Below, one piece after another: positions 10,770 through 23,264 of a stretch of 64,000 nucleotides of DNA. The stretch's first letter is position 1; each line of letters opens with the position of its first letter. The position numbers were made by a program, and so were the translations under genes. This DNA is from Chaenocephalus aceratus. Lineage: Eukaryota > Chordata > Actinopteri > Perciformes > Channichthyidae. Location: assembly GCA_023974075.1 (NCBI GenBank), contig JAMFTG010000736.1, positions 32,501 to 96,500 of the forward strand. The letters run 5' to 3'. Below the pieces are notes generated by a model, which searched no databases, was not told where the DNA came from, and saw only the letters and a list, made by a program, of their open reading frames with translations.

Positions 10770-12155
10770 AGAGGGTGAGACAGGGGGAGGGGGGGTGAGA
10801 CAGGGAGGGGGTGAGACAGGGAGGGGGGTGAGACAGGGAGAGAGACAGGGAGGGGGTGAGACAGGGAGGGGGGTGAGACAGGGGGGGGGGTGAGACAGGG
10901 AGGGGAGTGAGACAGGGAGGGGGTGAGACAGGGAGGGGGGTGGGAGGTGAGACAGGGAGGGGGGTGAGACAGGGAGGGCGGTGAGACAGGGAGGGGGGTG
11001 AGACAGGGAGGGGGTGAGACAGGGAGAGAGACAGGGAGGGGAGGGGGGTGAGACAGGGAGGGGGGTGAGACAGGGAGGGGGGTGAGAGGGAGGGGGGTGA
11101 GAGGGAGGGGGTGAGACAGGGAGGGCGGTGAGACAGGGAGGGGGTGAGACAGGGAGAGAGACAGGGAGGGGGGTGAGACAGGGAGGGCGGTGAGACAGGG
11201 AGGGGGGTGAGACAGGGAGGGGGTGAGACAGGGAGAGAGACAGGGAGGGGGGTGAGACAGGGAGGGCGGTGAGACAGGGAGAGGGGTAGGGAGGGGGTGA
11301 GACAGGGAGGGGGGTGAGACAGGGAGGGGGGTGAGACAGGGAGGGGGTGAGACAGGAGGGGGGTGAGAGGGAGGGGGGTGAGACAGGGAGGGGGGTGAGA
11401 CAGGGAGGGGGGCGAGACAGAGGGGGTGAGACAGGGAGGGGGTGAGACAGGGAGGGGGGCGAGAGGGAGGGGGGTGAGACAAGGGGGGGGGTGAGACAGG
11501 GAGGGGGTGAGACAGGGAGGGGGGTGAGAGGGAGGGGGTGAGACAGGGAGAGGGGTGAGACAGGGAGGGGGTGAGACAGGAAGAGGGGTGAGAGAGGGAG
11601 GGGGGTGAGACAGGGAGGGGGGTGAGACATGGAGGGGGTGAGACAGGGAGGGGGGTGAGACAGGGAGGGGGTGAGACAGGGAGAGAGACAGATGGTGAGA
11701 CAGGGAGGGGGTGAGACAGGGAGGGGGGTGAGACAGGGAGGGGGTGAGACAGGGAGAGAGACAGATGGTGAGACAGGGAGGGGTGAGACAGGGAGAGGGT
11801 GAAGACAGGGAGGGGGGTGGGACAGGGAGAAGGGTGAGGAGACCAGGGAGAGGGGTGAACAGGGAGGAGGGTGAGACAAGGGAGAGGGGTGAACAGGAAA
11901 GAGGAGGTGAGACAGGAAGAGGGGTGAGACCCCGGGAGGGGGGTGAGACAAAGGGAGGTGGGTGAGACAGGGAGAGACACAGAGGGTGAGACACGGGAGA
12001 GGGGTGAGACAGGGAGAGGGGTGAGACAGGAGAGGGGTGAGACAGGGAGGGGGTGATACAGGGAGAGAGACAGAGGGTGAGACAGGGAAGGGGGAGGCAG
12101 GGAGAGGGGGTGAGGAGGGAACAGGGGTGAGACATGGAGGGGGGTGAGAGGAGAG
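10770..12155 (+). repeat. G-rich minisatellite, about 17-18-bp unit
   Basis: About 80 tandem variants of GTGAGACAGGGAGGGGG, with G-run length varying from 3 to 9 or more and occasional GAGAGACAG units. All three minus-strand frames stay open for 486-546 codons, giving SLSHPPPCLTP-like peptides. This is a by-product of stop-free repeat units, not evidence for a gene. Strand asymmetry is extreme: the plus strand has almost no C other than in GACAG. Confidence 0.95.
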
Positions 12156-12210
12156 AAAGAGCCTGCAGGACATAAAACAAGCGCTGCAACACAGAAAACT
12201 CTCCATCTCA

Positions 12211-12221
12211 CACACACACAC

Positions 12222-12258
<37 letters not shown>
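12211..12258. repeat. (CA)n microsatellite
   Basis: About 48 bp of CA with one CAACAC interruption. Confidence 0.9.
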
Positions 12259-12261
<3 letters not shown>

Positions 12262-12459
12262 TGGAGTCTTGTCCAGTTTTCCAGCTGCTGATAAAGAAAG
12301 TGTGAAACAAACAACTAAGAAAAGACAGAAAAGTCTCTGAGCAGATGTTCCTCTTTGTTCTAGTTATCACTTCTGCTGTCGGTTTACTCGCCACTTTTTA
12401 ATTATAGTAGAAGACGAAAAATCACAATGTAAAAGTTTGCATTTATATCATACCTGAGT

Positions 12460-14281
12460 AAAAGTAGGCTATAAAGGAACTACAGCACGGTCACATGACT
12501 TCACGTTACCACCGCTAAGCTAAAGGAGGCTAATTTTGGGCTATAAAGGAACTACAGCACGGTCACATGACTTCACGTCACCACCGCTAAGCTAAAGGTG
12601 GCTAATGTTGGGCTATAAAGGAAACTACAGCACGGTCACATGACTTCGCGTCACCACCGCTAAGCTAAAGGTGGCTAATGTTGGGCTATAAATGAACTAC
12701 AGCACGGTCACATGACTTAACGTCTCCACCGCTAAGCTAAAGGAGGCTAATGTTGGGCTATAAAGGAACTACCGCATGGTCACATGACTTCACATCACCA
12801 CCGCTAAGCTAAAGGAGGCTAATGTTGGGCTATAAAGGAACTACAGCACGGTCACATGACTTCACGTCACCACCGCTAAGCTAAAGGAGGCTAATGTTGG
12901 GCTATAAAGGAACTACAGCATGGTCACATGACTTCACGTCACCACCGCTAAGCTAAAGGAGGCTAATGTTGGGCTATAAAGTAACTACAGCATGGTCACA
13001 TGACTTAACGTCACCACCGCTAAGCTAAAGGTGGCTAATGTTGGGCTATAAAGGAACTACAGCACGGTCACATGACTTCGCGTCACCACCGCTAAGCTAA
13101 GGTGGCTAATGTTGGGCTATAAAGGAACTACAGCACGGTCAATGACTTAACGTCTCCACCGCTAAGCTAAAGGAGGCTAATGTTGGCTATAAAGGAACTA
13201 CAGCATGGTCACATGACTTCACATCACCACCGCTAAGCTAAAGGAGGCTAATGTTGGGCTATAAAGGAACTACAGCACGGTCACATGACTTCACGTCACC
13301 ACCGCTAAGCTAAAGGAGGCTAATGTTGGGCTATAAAGGAACTACAGCACGGTCACATGACTTCACGTCACCACCGCTAAGCTAAAGGAGGCTAATGTTG
13401 GGCTATAAAGGAACTACAGCACGGTCACATGACTTCACGTCACCACCGCTAAGCTATAGGCGGCTAATGTTGGGCTATAAAGGAACTACAGCACGGTCAC
13501 ATGACTTCTCGTCACCACCGCTAAGCTAAAGGTGGCTAATGTTGGGCTATAAAGGAACTACAGCACGGTCACATGACTTCTCGTCACCACCGCTAAGCTA
13601 AAGGTGGCTAATGTTGGGCTATAAAGGAACTACAGCATGGTCACATGACTTAACGTCACCACCGCTAGCTAAAGGTGGCTAATGTTGGGCTATAAAGGAA
13701 CTACAGCACGGTCACATGACTTCGCGTCACCACCGCTAAGCTAAAGGTGGCTAATGTTGGGCTATAAAGGAACTACAGCACGGTCACATGACTTCGCGTC
13801 ACCACCGCTAAGCTAAAGGTGGCTAATGTTGGGCTATAAAGGAACTACAGCACGGTCCCATGACTTATCGTCTCCACCGCTAAGCTAAAGGAGGCTAATG
13901 TTGGGCTATAAAGGAACTACAGCATGGTCACATGACTTCACATCACCACCGCTAAGCTAAAGGAGGCTAATGTTGGGCTATAAAGGAACTACAGCACGGT
14001 CACATGACTTCACGTCACCACCGCTAAGCTAAGGAGGCTAATGTTGGGCTATAAAGGAACTACAGCATGGTCACATGACTTCACGTCACCACCGCTAAGC
14101 TAAAGGAGGCTAATGTTGGGCTATAAAGGAACTACAGCACGGTCACATGACTTCACGTCACCCACCGCTAAGCTAAAGGCGGCTAATGTTGGGCTATAAA
14201 GGAACTACAGCACGGTCACATGACTTCACGTCACCACCGCTAAGCTAAAGGCGGCTAATGTTGGGCTATAAAGGAACTAAA
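12460..14281 (+). repeat. 72-bp minisatellite array 1, about 25 copies
   Basis: Each unit contains GGCTATAAAGGAACTACAG, CACGGTCACATGACTTCACG, TCACCACCGCTAAGCTAAAG and GGCTAATGTT. Variants at a few positions (CACG/CATG, CACGTCACC/AACGTCTCC/CACATCACC, GGAGGC/GGTGGC/GGCGGC) recur in ordered groups. A few copies lack one base. The same unit in the same orientation forms array 2 at 25108-26132. Confidence 0.97.
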
Positions 14282-14760
14282 GTCCACCAAAGATCTGGCT
14301 AATTTGTCTGGCATTTAATTCCTCAAAGAAGTGACTTCACTGATGGCAACGACTAAATAAATGGATTCCCGCGTTTCAAACAGGACATTAAATGCAGCAC
14401 ACTGCCTTGTTAAAACTCATTTAACGAGGATCCTACAAACTTTTACGGCTCGCTAACCGTGGCTCCAGTAATACATCATGAAATATATATATATAGGTTA
14501 CCCTGGAAACAGAATTGGACAAGCTCCAACCAATCAGGTGGCAGCGTGTTCTCCCAGGCTGCGTGTGATTGGCTGACAGCTTATTATCCACATGGCTGAG
14601 GCTCAGACAGCAGAACTGATTGGTTAGCTGTGGGGGAGCCAATCAGTTTAACTTAAGGGGGAAATGCAAATCAAGCTGTTTTGGTTTAAGGTGGAATATG
14701 CAAATTAGACATTATACTCAATAGACATTTAAATTAAAATTAAATGAATCGTTTAATTCT

Positions 14761-14807
<47 letters not shown>

Positions 14808-16149
14808 CATTAGATTTCCAATCGTCACTGTGGAGTTTCACCTGGTTTCTGTCTCTATCTATAGCCTTTGTTTACTCCTACTCATTTAGTGGGAATGCTG
14901 TCCCACCATCTGTTACGCTACACACACAATTCTTTATTATTCCGCCGGGTTATTTTGCGCCTCTTCTTCTCCCACATTCCACATCGCAGAAACTCCGTTC
15001 AAACATCAAAACGTTCAGCTCGGTCGGGAATCGATGGCTATTACTTTTATTATTCATAACTTTCATAATTCCAGAGATACATCCCATAATTCATCACATT
15101 TTTAACATGGAAGTCAATGGAGGAAATCTTCAGACTTGAAAAATCTTCATGGGACTTCAACTGCTCATTCCAACTTTAAAATGTTACACATCTTTCTGAC
15201 ATTATTCGTGTTAAACAACTTTTAAATCTGATTCATACTTTTAGAAATATTAAACATTGTTCAGACCTTGGTAAAGAGGCCTTCTTCAGATTTTAACATG
15301 TTAGCAGCTCGTTAAGGTGTGTGATCTCAAATCTGGAGGACAGCTTGAAATTCGCCTTCATATTTTTTTGTAACCTGCCATAATTCCCAAACCCTACATT
15401 CCTGAGACATCATGTGTCATGACAAACGTAGGAAAACATCTCGTAGCTTGACAAATGAAAACAAATTGGCAAAAATAATTAAACAAAATGCCTCTTGAGG
15501 GCATGAAGTGACAAACCCCATTAAACATCATTGTAAATTCAAGCTGATCTTTCCTCACGGCAGCAGCCTTCAGTTAGTCTGCCAAAAAGGCCACATTATT
15601 ACCCCGAAAGTACACAACAAGCACACTTCAGATGCTCAACTTCCTTCAGATGCTTCACGCGTTGAAATTTCACCGATATCTGTTACGGTTTTTCAACAAA
15701 ACGTTCACATGTTTATCTCTCTCATTCAGAACAATGCAAATGCTCTCCTCTCACAGATTACTGCGATCACCATGGAAACCTTTGATCTCTGGACACGTCG
15801 TTAGCTCAAAATTAAACAGCTGTGTCATAGAACACGATGATGTCAAAACTCCAACTGACATGCTCAGAGCAGCAGACTTCAGATCATGGTTAATGGTCCA
15901 GCACATGTCTGTGTGCCATTAGTGAGTTTTCCTAAACATGTGTTTCCATAGCAACGCATCTCTCGCCGTAAAACACGATATTGCTATAACTCCTATGAAA
16001 ATGGTCAAAAAGTGCTCAAACTTCACATGTGTGCTAACAGTCCAGCAGTGAAGACATCTGTTTGACAATTTTAAGATTTCTTCAAATACCGTTGCCTTAG
16101 CAACACAATGCTCACGCCTTTTCAGCTCTGTTTCTTACTATATTCTTCC
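14282..16149. other. Unassigned intron with a (CA)n tract
   Basis: Holds a CCAAT-box cluster at 14530-14646 (see findings) and (CA)n at 14763-14806. At 15090-16130 there are blocks resembling dispersed fish repeats, such as CATGGAAGTCAATGG and CCATGGAAACC. No gene is recognised. Confidence 0.55.
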
Positions 16150-17820
16150 TACCCCGTTTACCTTGAACTATTCTAGTGTGTTGACGTTGACACGTTGGGC
16201 CTTTCCTCCTGTACTTGTTTGCTCCCCAGTTCTTTCCTTCAACTGAATCTAGGAGAGGGCATTTAGGCCTCTCTACTTCCTTCTTTTGACTAGTTTAGTT
16301 TTTCACCCCCTTTCCCTTGAACTAATTTATACGGGAGAGTGCATTTACGTAGTCACGTTGTGCCTCTCGGCGTATACTTTGACTTTCTGTCTCTTTGGAG
16401 AGTGCTAGTACGTTGGATACGTTGTCCCTCTTCACTGTTGTCCCTCTTCACTAGTATCCCATGTCCCCTCTTCATCATTTGGGTCTTCATCATTTCCACC
16501 CTATTCTAAGGGGAAGCATGATGGTGCCTTTTCATTTCAGTTTCTGGCTTTGTGTTTCTTCACCTCTTACTCGTTTAATATTTAGGAGAGTGCATCACGT
16601 AGTCACGTTGTGCCTCTCTTCCTCTGTTTCTGGCTGTTCTCTTCATACCCTTGTTCTCTGAGAAGAGAAGAAATACTATTCTACACTTGTACACTCGAGG
16701 GGTCAGAGTTCATATGGTGAGGGATTCCATGAGCGGTATGCGCCGGCCTGTGCCTTTACCTTGGACTTCTGATAGAACTGCTCGGGTCTTGATAGATTGA
16801 GTGGGGAAGTTCATGTGATCTTTCTAGAGGGTTATCAAGAATAACTCTTATCCAGTGACCTTCCCCCACTCTGTCTGTGTCTGTGTATTCTCTTGTTCCG
16901 ATTAACCCAGCCACATCTTTGTTCTTGTTTGTGTCTATATCTACGCCGGGAACCGGAGTCGAGGCTGATCCTCTTGCTGTAGTCCTGTGTCCTGGATCCT
17001 CTATCCTGAGTTCTGGATTAAGTCGTGGACTTCGGGTCGTGGCTGAACCTGTCTCTGCGGTCCTGCCTTGGGTCTCGTCATGCTGCCTCTCTGATGGCTT
17101 CCACAGCATTGTAGCTGACATCCTGGATTCATCTTCTCGTTACAGACGCATGCATTTCCTAACATTCGGTCTGTATGCTGTGAAATGTATTATCTCTTGG
17201 ATTTACACACGGCATCTATTGCAGTCTGTCCGTCCTGGAGAGGGATCCCTCCTCTGCTGCTCTCCCTGAGGTTTCTCCCATGTTCCCTTTAAACTGTGGG
17301 TTTCTCTGGAAGTGTTTCCTTGTACGATGTGAGGGTCTAAGGACAGAGGGTCTAAGGACAGAGGGTCTAAGGACAGAGAGTCAAAGGATAGAGGGTCTAA
17401 GGACAGAGGGTCTAAGGACAGAGGGTCTAAGGACAGAGGGTCTGAGGACAGAGGGTCTAAGGACAGAGGGTCTGAGGACAGAGGGTCTGAGGACAGAGGG
17501 TCTGAGGACAGAGGGTCTGAGGACAGAGGGTCTAAGGACAGAGGGTCTGAGGACAGAGGGTCTGAGGACAGAGGGTCTAAGGACAGAGGGTCTAAGGACA
17601 GAGTGTCTAAGGATAGAGGGTCTGAGGACAGAGGGTCTGAGGATAGAGGGTCTAAGGATAGAGGGTGTCGTGTTTCTCATACTGATATTCTGAACAATCT
17701 GAGCTGTTGTATTTGCTGTAAAGTGTCTCGACTGTAGGCTATCTTTATTTATGTACAGCACGTTGGCTCCACCAAACATCGTTTATAAATGTGCTTTATA
17801 AATAAAACTTGATTTGATTT
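16150..17820 (+). mobile_element. Dispersed teleost repeat with an internally amplified segment
   Basis: Recognisable blocks are TCCACAGCATTGTAGCTGAC, GTCCTGGAGAGGGATCCCTC, CCCTGAGGTTTCTCCCATGT, GTGAGGGTCTAAGGACAGAG and a terminal TGTGCTTTATAAATAAAACT followed by (TTGAT)n. These blocks occur in this order in a very common fish repeat whose class I cannot fix. Here the GTCTAAGGACAGAGG block is amplified into the array at 17330-17668. The start at 16150 is approximate. Confidence 0.65.
17330..17668 (+). repeat. 15-bp minisatellite, about 22 copies
   Basis: Tandem GGTCTAAGGACAGAG with A/G and C/T variants. Because 15 is a multiple of three, it yields an open frame of GLRTE pentapeptides on the plus strand and a VLRPS frame on the minus strand. 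Neither is gene-like outside the repeat. Confidence 0.95.
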
Positions 17821-18349
17821 GATGAAACACGGTTTTCTCACAACTTCAGTTCAAATGCTCGAAATGGCCCAGAACTTCCCAGGTTTGGTAACGATGCAGC
17901 CATCAACGCATTTAAGCGTATTGTGGGGTGTCATCAAATGCCGTTGCCATGGCGACAGATCATTCGCCATCAAGTTTGCAGTTCAAATATTCTGCTGCTT
18001 TTCCAAGCCTTTTTACTTTCTTTTCTTCTCTCATCGCACATTCAAGCCCCCAGTGTTCACGTATCATTTCAATCTAAATGCTTCACTTTCTTCTTACTCA
18101 TTACATTTCAGCAAAGCAATTCAGCTTTTCAGAATAAAGGATTCCCACGAGCAATTTCTTCAGGAATTGCATTCTCTAGTTTTCGCTGCTCTACAATCAA
18201 AATGTGAAAATCTGACATGGATTTTAAATACAAATGTGATCCTGGTTGAAGTCAAATGATAGCTTTGACAAATCTTTTCAAACTTTCTAAACTAAAACTA
18301 TTAGAAAGATATTTTTGCGAAAAAATCTTTTCAAACTTAACCTATTGAA
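17821..18349. other. Unassigned intron
   Basis: Includes GCCGTTGCCATGGCGAC-type sequence as found in dispersed fish repeats. The 146-codon plus frame shows no recognisable domain. Confidence 0.45.
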
Positions 18350-18635
18350 CTAATGTTTTGAAAGATATCGTTAGAATAGAATCGTTGAAACTGAGCAATC
18401 TCATTCCTCTGCATGTTTTTAAAGCTAGGCTAAATGAAATGCTTGCTGATACTATGGGAACTTGTAAATGTTTATAACTATGTATCCTGTAAATATAATG
18501 TATGATGTTCTTTATTGTTTTATGTTTCATGTGGAACCTATATGCTGCAGGTCTCCCTTGAAAAAGAGATCTACTGTATGATCTCAATGGGACCAATCTG
18601 GTTAAATAAAGGTTTGAAATGAAATGAAAAAAGAA
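18350..18635 (+). mobile_element. LINE 3' tail
   Basis: Contains TTTAAAGCTAGGCTAAATGA, GCAGGTCTCCCTTGAAAAAG, GATCTCAATGGGACC and GGTTAAATAAAGGTTTGAAA followed by a short repeat tail (GAAAT)n. This matches the 3' ends of a common fish non-LTR retrotransposon family. It is 5'-truncated. Confidence 0.65.
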
Positions 18636-18779
18636 ACTAATCTATTTGTATGTCTATTCATTTAGAAAGAGTCTTGAACATTTTTTTTTTAACAACATTT
18701 TTTAAGGTCACATTTTGAAATTGAGTCTTTATTTAAATACATCTTTAAGCAAGAATCGTTTTTAGTATCCAGTATGTAC

Positions 18780-19015
18780 CTGTAAACATTTTCTCATGAA
18801 GATTCGTACTTTCTCCTCCTCTCTTGTCCCACTAGCTCCCCCTGTACATTGTATTTCCACATGTATATATTTTTTACGCTATTTATTGCGATTTAAGAAA
18901 TATTTTCGACTGTTTATTTCTAGTGTCTGGATTTCTCCTTATTGCCTTGTTTTTTATGCTGCTGCAGCGCAAACATTTCCCAAATTGGGATCAATAAAGT
19001 ACTTGTCTGTCTGTC

Positions 19016-19079
<64 letters not shown>

Positions 19080-19190
19080 GTCCGTCCGTCCGTCCGTCCG
19101 TCCGTCCGTCTGTCTCTTTGTCTGTCCGTCCGTCGGTCCGTCCGTCCTCTCGGTCTGTCCGTCCATCCATTCTTATCTATCTATCTAGCT
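18780..19190 (+). mobile_element. LINE-type 3' end followed by (TGTC)n/(CCGT)n tetranucleotide array
   Basis: GCTGCTGCAGCGCAAACATT, then TTGGGATCAATAAAGTACTT, leads directly into (TGTC)n at 19008-19078 and (CCGT)n at 19079-19150, ending in (ATCT)n. Elements ending in AATAAAGTACTT plus a tetranucleotide tail are common in fish. The element at 37558-37728 has the same ending. The left boundary is approximate. Confidence 0.7.
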
Positions 19191-19280
19191 CTGCTGTAAC
19201 ACCCACTTCCTACTAGGTACAAGTCTAAACACAACGACTGGGAATGGCGATTTAAAAGAGAGGTTTTCCCACCGCACCAC

Positions 19281-19286
19281 ACGCAC

Positions 19287-19356
<70 letters not shown>

Positions 19357-19394
19357 CACACAAACACACACACACACACCACACACACACACAC
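19281..19394. repeat. (CA)n microsatellite, interrupted
   Basis: About 114 bp of CA with CC and AA interruptions. 19395-20293 and 20373-21795 are unassigned intron, apart from the promoter-like stretch noted in findings. Confidence 0.9.
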
Positions 19395-20293
19395 TATATC
19401 ACAGATACATCTCCTGTTCTCAGCGTCATTGGCACTGACTCTTGTCCCTGTGTTTTCTCCCTCTCTCCCTCCTCTCCCTCTCTCCCTCTCCAGCAATTAT
19501 CCTTCTGTCGTTGAGATAAGAGCTGCTCCATATTCAGCAGACAGAAGAAGAAGAAGAAGAGGCGAGTGTTTGAATGTTAAAATGCTTCTCAGCTAGCGAG
19601 ACAACCTGCAGCCACAGAGAGAAAGAGGGGGGAGGGAAACGGGGGAGACGAGGGGGAGACGAGCCTCTCGGCTGCAGGCTGAAATGTTCATTACACCCCT
19701 TAATATGAAAGTGCTGTACAGAATACATTACATAGTGATGCTTCAGCTATTCTTACGAGAGGAGCTTGAAGAGTGGAGTGTGTCCCGAGGGCGGCGTTAG
19801 AGGAAACATCACGAGGTCGTGAGAGAGGTGTATCCTCAGGGGAGCACGATCGACGCACTTCAGGAATATAGTGCTGTTATATTTGTACTTAACTTCAGTA
19901 AATACATATGGACGCCCCGTGTGTATTGAATGGATGAAACCATCCCTTAGCCTACAATGTTTTGGACCAATAGCCAATAGGAGCGCGAGTGTTACATAGT
20001 GATGTCACTGTGTTGCGGAAATGTGAGATTTTAGCCTTTGCAAACCATTTACATGCACTAAAACCTATAGAAGACACTACAGCACCCACACAAGTTAAAT
20101 AGGGCCTCATGTGTTTTCTGTGGTACTAGTACACCACTAAATCTCAGAAATATATCTGTACATTTTGACAATTATTGATTCGTTTTGTAAGTATTTTGGT
20201 CTAAAAACATCTCGTAGTTCAGCTTCTTAAATGAAATAATTTGCTGGTTTACCTTCTTTGCCATGGATACTTGTACTCACAATACTTAAAAGT

Positions 20294-20307
20294 GGTGTGT
20301 GTGTGTG

Positions 20308-20346
<39 letters not shown>

Positions 20347-20372
20347 GTGTGTGTGTGTGTGTGTGTGTGGTG
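20294..20372. repeat. (TG)n microsatellite
   Basis: About 79 bp with two GTTG interruptions. Confidence 0.9.
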
Positions 20373-21795
20373 TGGAGGAGACTCAGAGGGCAGTGACCAT
20401 CAGATGGCCCCGGGGCGTGTGATTGGCTTGGTCCTCTTCCAGCTCGGCCAATCAGAGGCCTGGATCATCCCGCAGAGATAAAAGCTCAGAAACATTTTCC
20501 AGCTGAGCGGAGCCGACCTTTCCTCCTGCAGCGTCACAACACACCTGGAGATGTTTAATTACACTTTAAAGCCAGCTCGTTAGTCTCATTAGGGCTCGCT
20601 CTGCTGGAACTGCATTTTCAGACCTTCTTTTGGAGGACAAATCTGCTGCAGTGACTCCTGGTTCATTATAACTTATTTAAATGCATTTACTTTCCTTATA
20701 CTCTAAACATGTGGTGTGTCTTAGACCTCAGAATACTCAGAAGCTCTCAGATCCTGGTAAGATTGTATCTTCTGTGCCTGAATTTCCTGTTTCTAAATAT
20801 GTATTTTTTCACCATTTTCAAACTAATTGGCGAAGTTTCCACTTATGCTAGAACTGTCGTTTGTCTCTGAATTTGTTCTCAATATTTAAATTACAAGCAC
20901 ATTCGCAGAAAATCGTTTGACATCAAAGTCTAAAATAATGAGAAATCGTTGGGGAAAAAAGACAGGATGGAATTGCCTATTATGCTATTGAGTGTCTATT
21001 GTTTCTCGTCTTCGTGTTTTTAGATGGCGGTTGAATATAACTTGAATGCAGTCAGGTTATCACGACATCTTGAAGTGTTAGCATCAAAGCCTATGAACAC
21101 GTGTTAGGATAAAACCTACGCTGTAGTTTCTGGTTATTCAGTATCTATGTTCCTATAGACAGGGTCTTTAATACACTTTAAGACCTCAGTCGCCTCTTCG
21201 AGTTCTAACCGGTTACCATGGCGACACACTTTACCTCACATTGACTACACACAGTATTGATTGTCCTTCCTCCTTATCTTCTAAAATATTATAAAAAATG
21301 TAATACCTTGGGAAATGCCGTTTTATACTTTTTAATACCCTTCATTTTCGCTAAATTGATTTTTCAACTTTAATACTTTTTTAAGACCCCGTGTATAACT
21401 TTATAAATAGTGGTTGAATGTATTATACCTGTAGTCGGATTATCTTTGCACCTCATGGGCTTTTCTAAATCCTTATAAATGTCGTTTTGCATCAGAGTCT
21501 ACGAACATGTGTTAGGAATAGGAAATAATTCCTCTTTTTAAATAACCATATTTTTTGGTAAATTCCTTATTAAATGGTGGTTTATTATACTATAAATCAA
21601 GAATAATTATCTTAGTACCATATTTTATTTTCCTAAACCGTTATGAATTCTTCTTCACACATTTCCCTGGCGTTGTTGCATCAAAGCCAATACGAAGTGG
21701 TTAGACAAAGTCCATGTTCTATGATTAAAAACATCGACCTCTCCCCCTCTCTGACATCTCTCCCCCCACCCTGCTTCCCACCTTGCCCCAAAAAA

Positions 21796-22082
<287 letters not shown>

Positions 22083-22150
22083 CCCTCATCCAGCACCATT
22101 CACTTTTCTGCCCATCTCCGCTGCTACTGCACTGAAACTGTACTTTGAAC

Positions 22151-22210
22151 ATTTTAAATATATTATTAACATTTTAAATATATTATTAACATTTTAAATA
22201 TATTATTAAC
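22151..22210 (+). repeat. Three perfect 20-bp tandem copies
   Basis: ATTTTAAATATATTATTAAC is repeated exactly three times. Confidence 0.95.
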
Positions 22211-22249
22211 CAGCACATATTAAAAATGATTACTTGGTTGTAAACCCCG

Positions 22250-22375
22250 TTTATCTAGGCCCTTTTTGTTTTATGTATGTCACACTGTGGGACTGCGGGA
22301 AACGGTATCTCGAGATTTCTGGATGTATAACACACGTAGTCATTTGACAATAAAGCTGACTTTGACTTTGCCTTC
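22250..22375 (+). mobile_element. LINE-type 3' tail fragment
   Basis: CATTTGACAATAAAGCTGAC followed by (TTTGAC)n-like sequence. It resembles the 3' termini of fish retroelements. The left boundary is uncertain. Confidence 0.45.
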
Positions 22376-22482
22376 GACTAAACCACAGCCTGCGTGTCTA
22401 TAGTTTCTCATCCTTCACTTTTTTAGACGGTGGTAAAATAGTATGAATGAGGACAGGAAGTGAAGTTAGGACACCCTGTGCA

Positions 22483-23228
22483 CAGGCCCGCCTTAACCTG
22501 CCATCAGGCCCTGGGGCTGGTAGGTTTTGGAGGCCCCCCATTTAAACAACAAATCAAAGTCATTCCCTCGGCAGGCTCTGTGACTGGCACTTCTCCACTC
22601 TGCTCTGCGCCTGGTCCTCTCCTCCAGATGAGTGACGTATCGGGCCTCCCTCATGTATCTGTCCGGTTGCCGTTGGCTCCCCTCCACGTAGCAAGTCCTC
22701 GTCGTCCTCTCATCTCCTCCAACAGATAATGTCCCTCCTGTCTGTTCTTCCTCTCCCGCTACTCCATCGCTATCAGAACCAGACGGCCTACTTGGCCCCG
22801 CGGCCGGCACCGCTGCCGCTCGGTACAGAACTCACCTGTCCTCCCTCCTCATCCGGCCTACAGGTTTAGAATAACCTGGAAGCTTCGACATGCTTTGTAG
22901 CTGCTTGTCTCCAAACTCCTTTTCCCTCAACAATTCCTTTCCCGAGCGCCGCTCTCAAACTTTTTCTTCTCCGACATTTTCTCCTAAACAACCTTCATCT
23001 GTCACTCAATCACTCGCAGTTTGAATAAGTCACATGTGAAAACATATTCTCATTCTGATTGGCTGTTGAGCGGTGCCCACGGACTGTTTCGGAGTCATCT
23101 CTGGAATCCATCGATCTGATTGGTTAGCGGAGCAAATGATCAAAATACTACGGAGGAAAGATATTTTCTATTGGATTACTGGTCTGGGGAAGCTCGCGAG
23201 TGTGTGTGTGTGTGTGTGTGTGGTGTGT

Positions 23229-23264
<36 letters not shown>

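Noticed and set aside
10732..12394. Open frames of 486-546 codons on the minus strand, rich in Pro, Ser, Leu and Cys
   Set aside because: All three frames are open because the G-rich repeat unit has no stop codon in its complement. No domain, splice context or codon bias supports a protein.
17280..17779. GLRTE pentapeptide-repeat protein and its minus-strand VLRPS counterpart
   Set aside because: A 15-bp minisatellite trivially gives an in-frame repeat; the surroundings are a known type of dispersed non-coding repeat.
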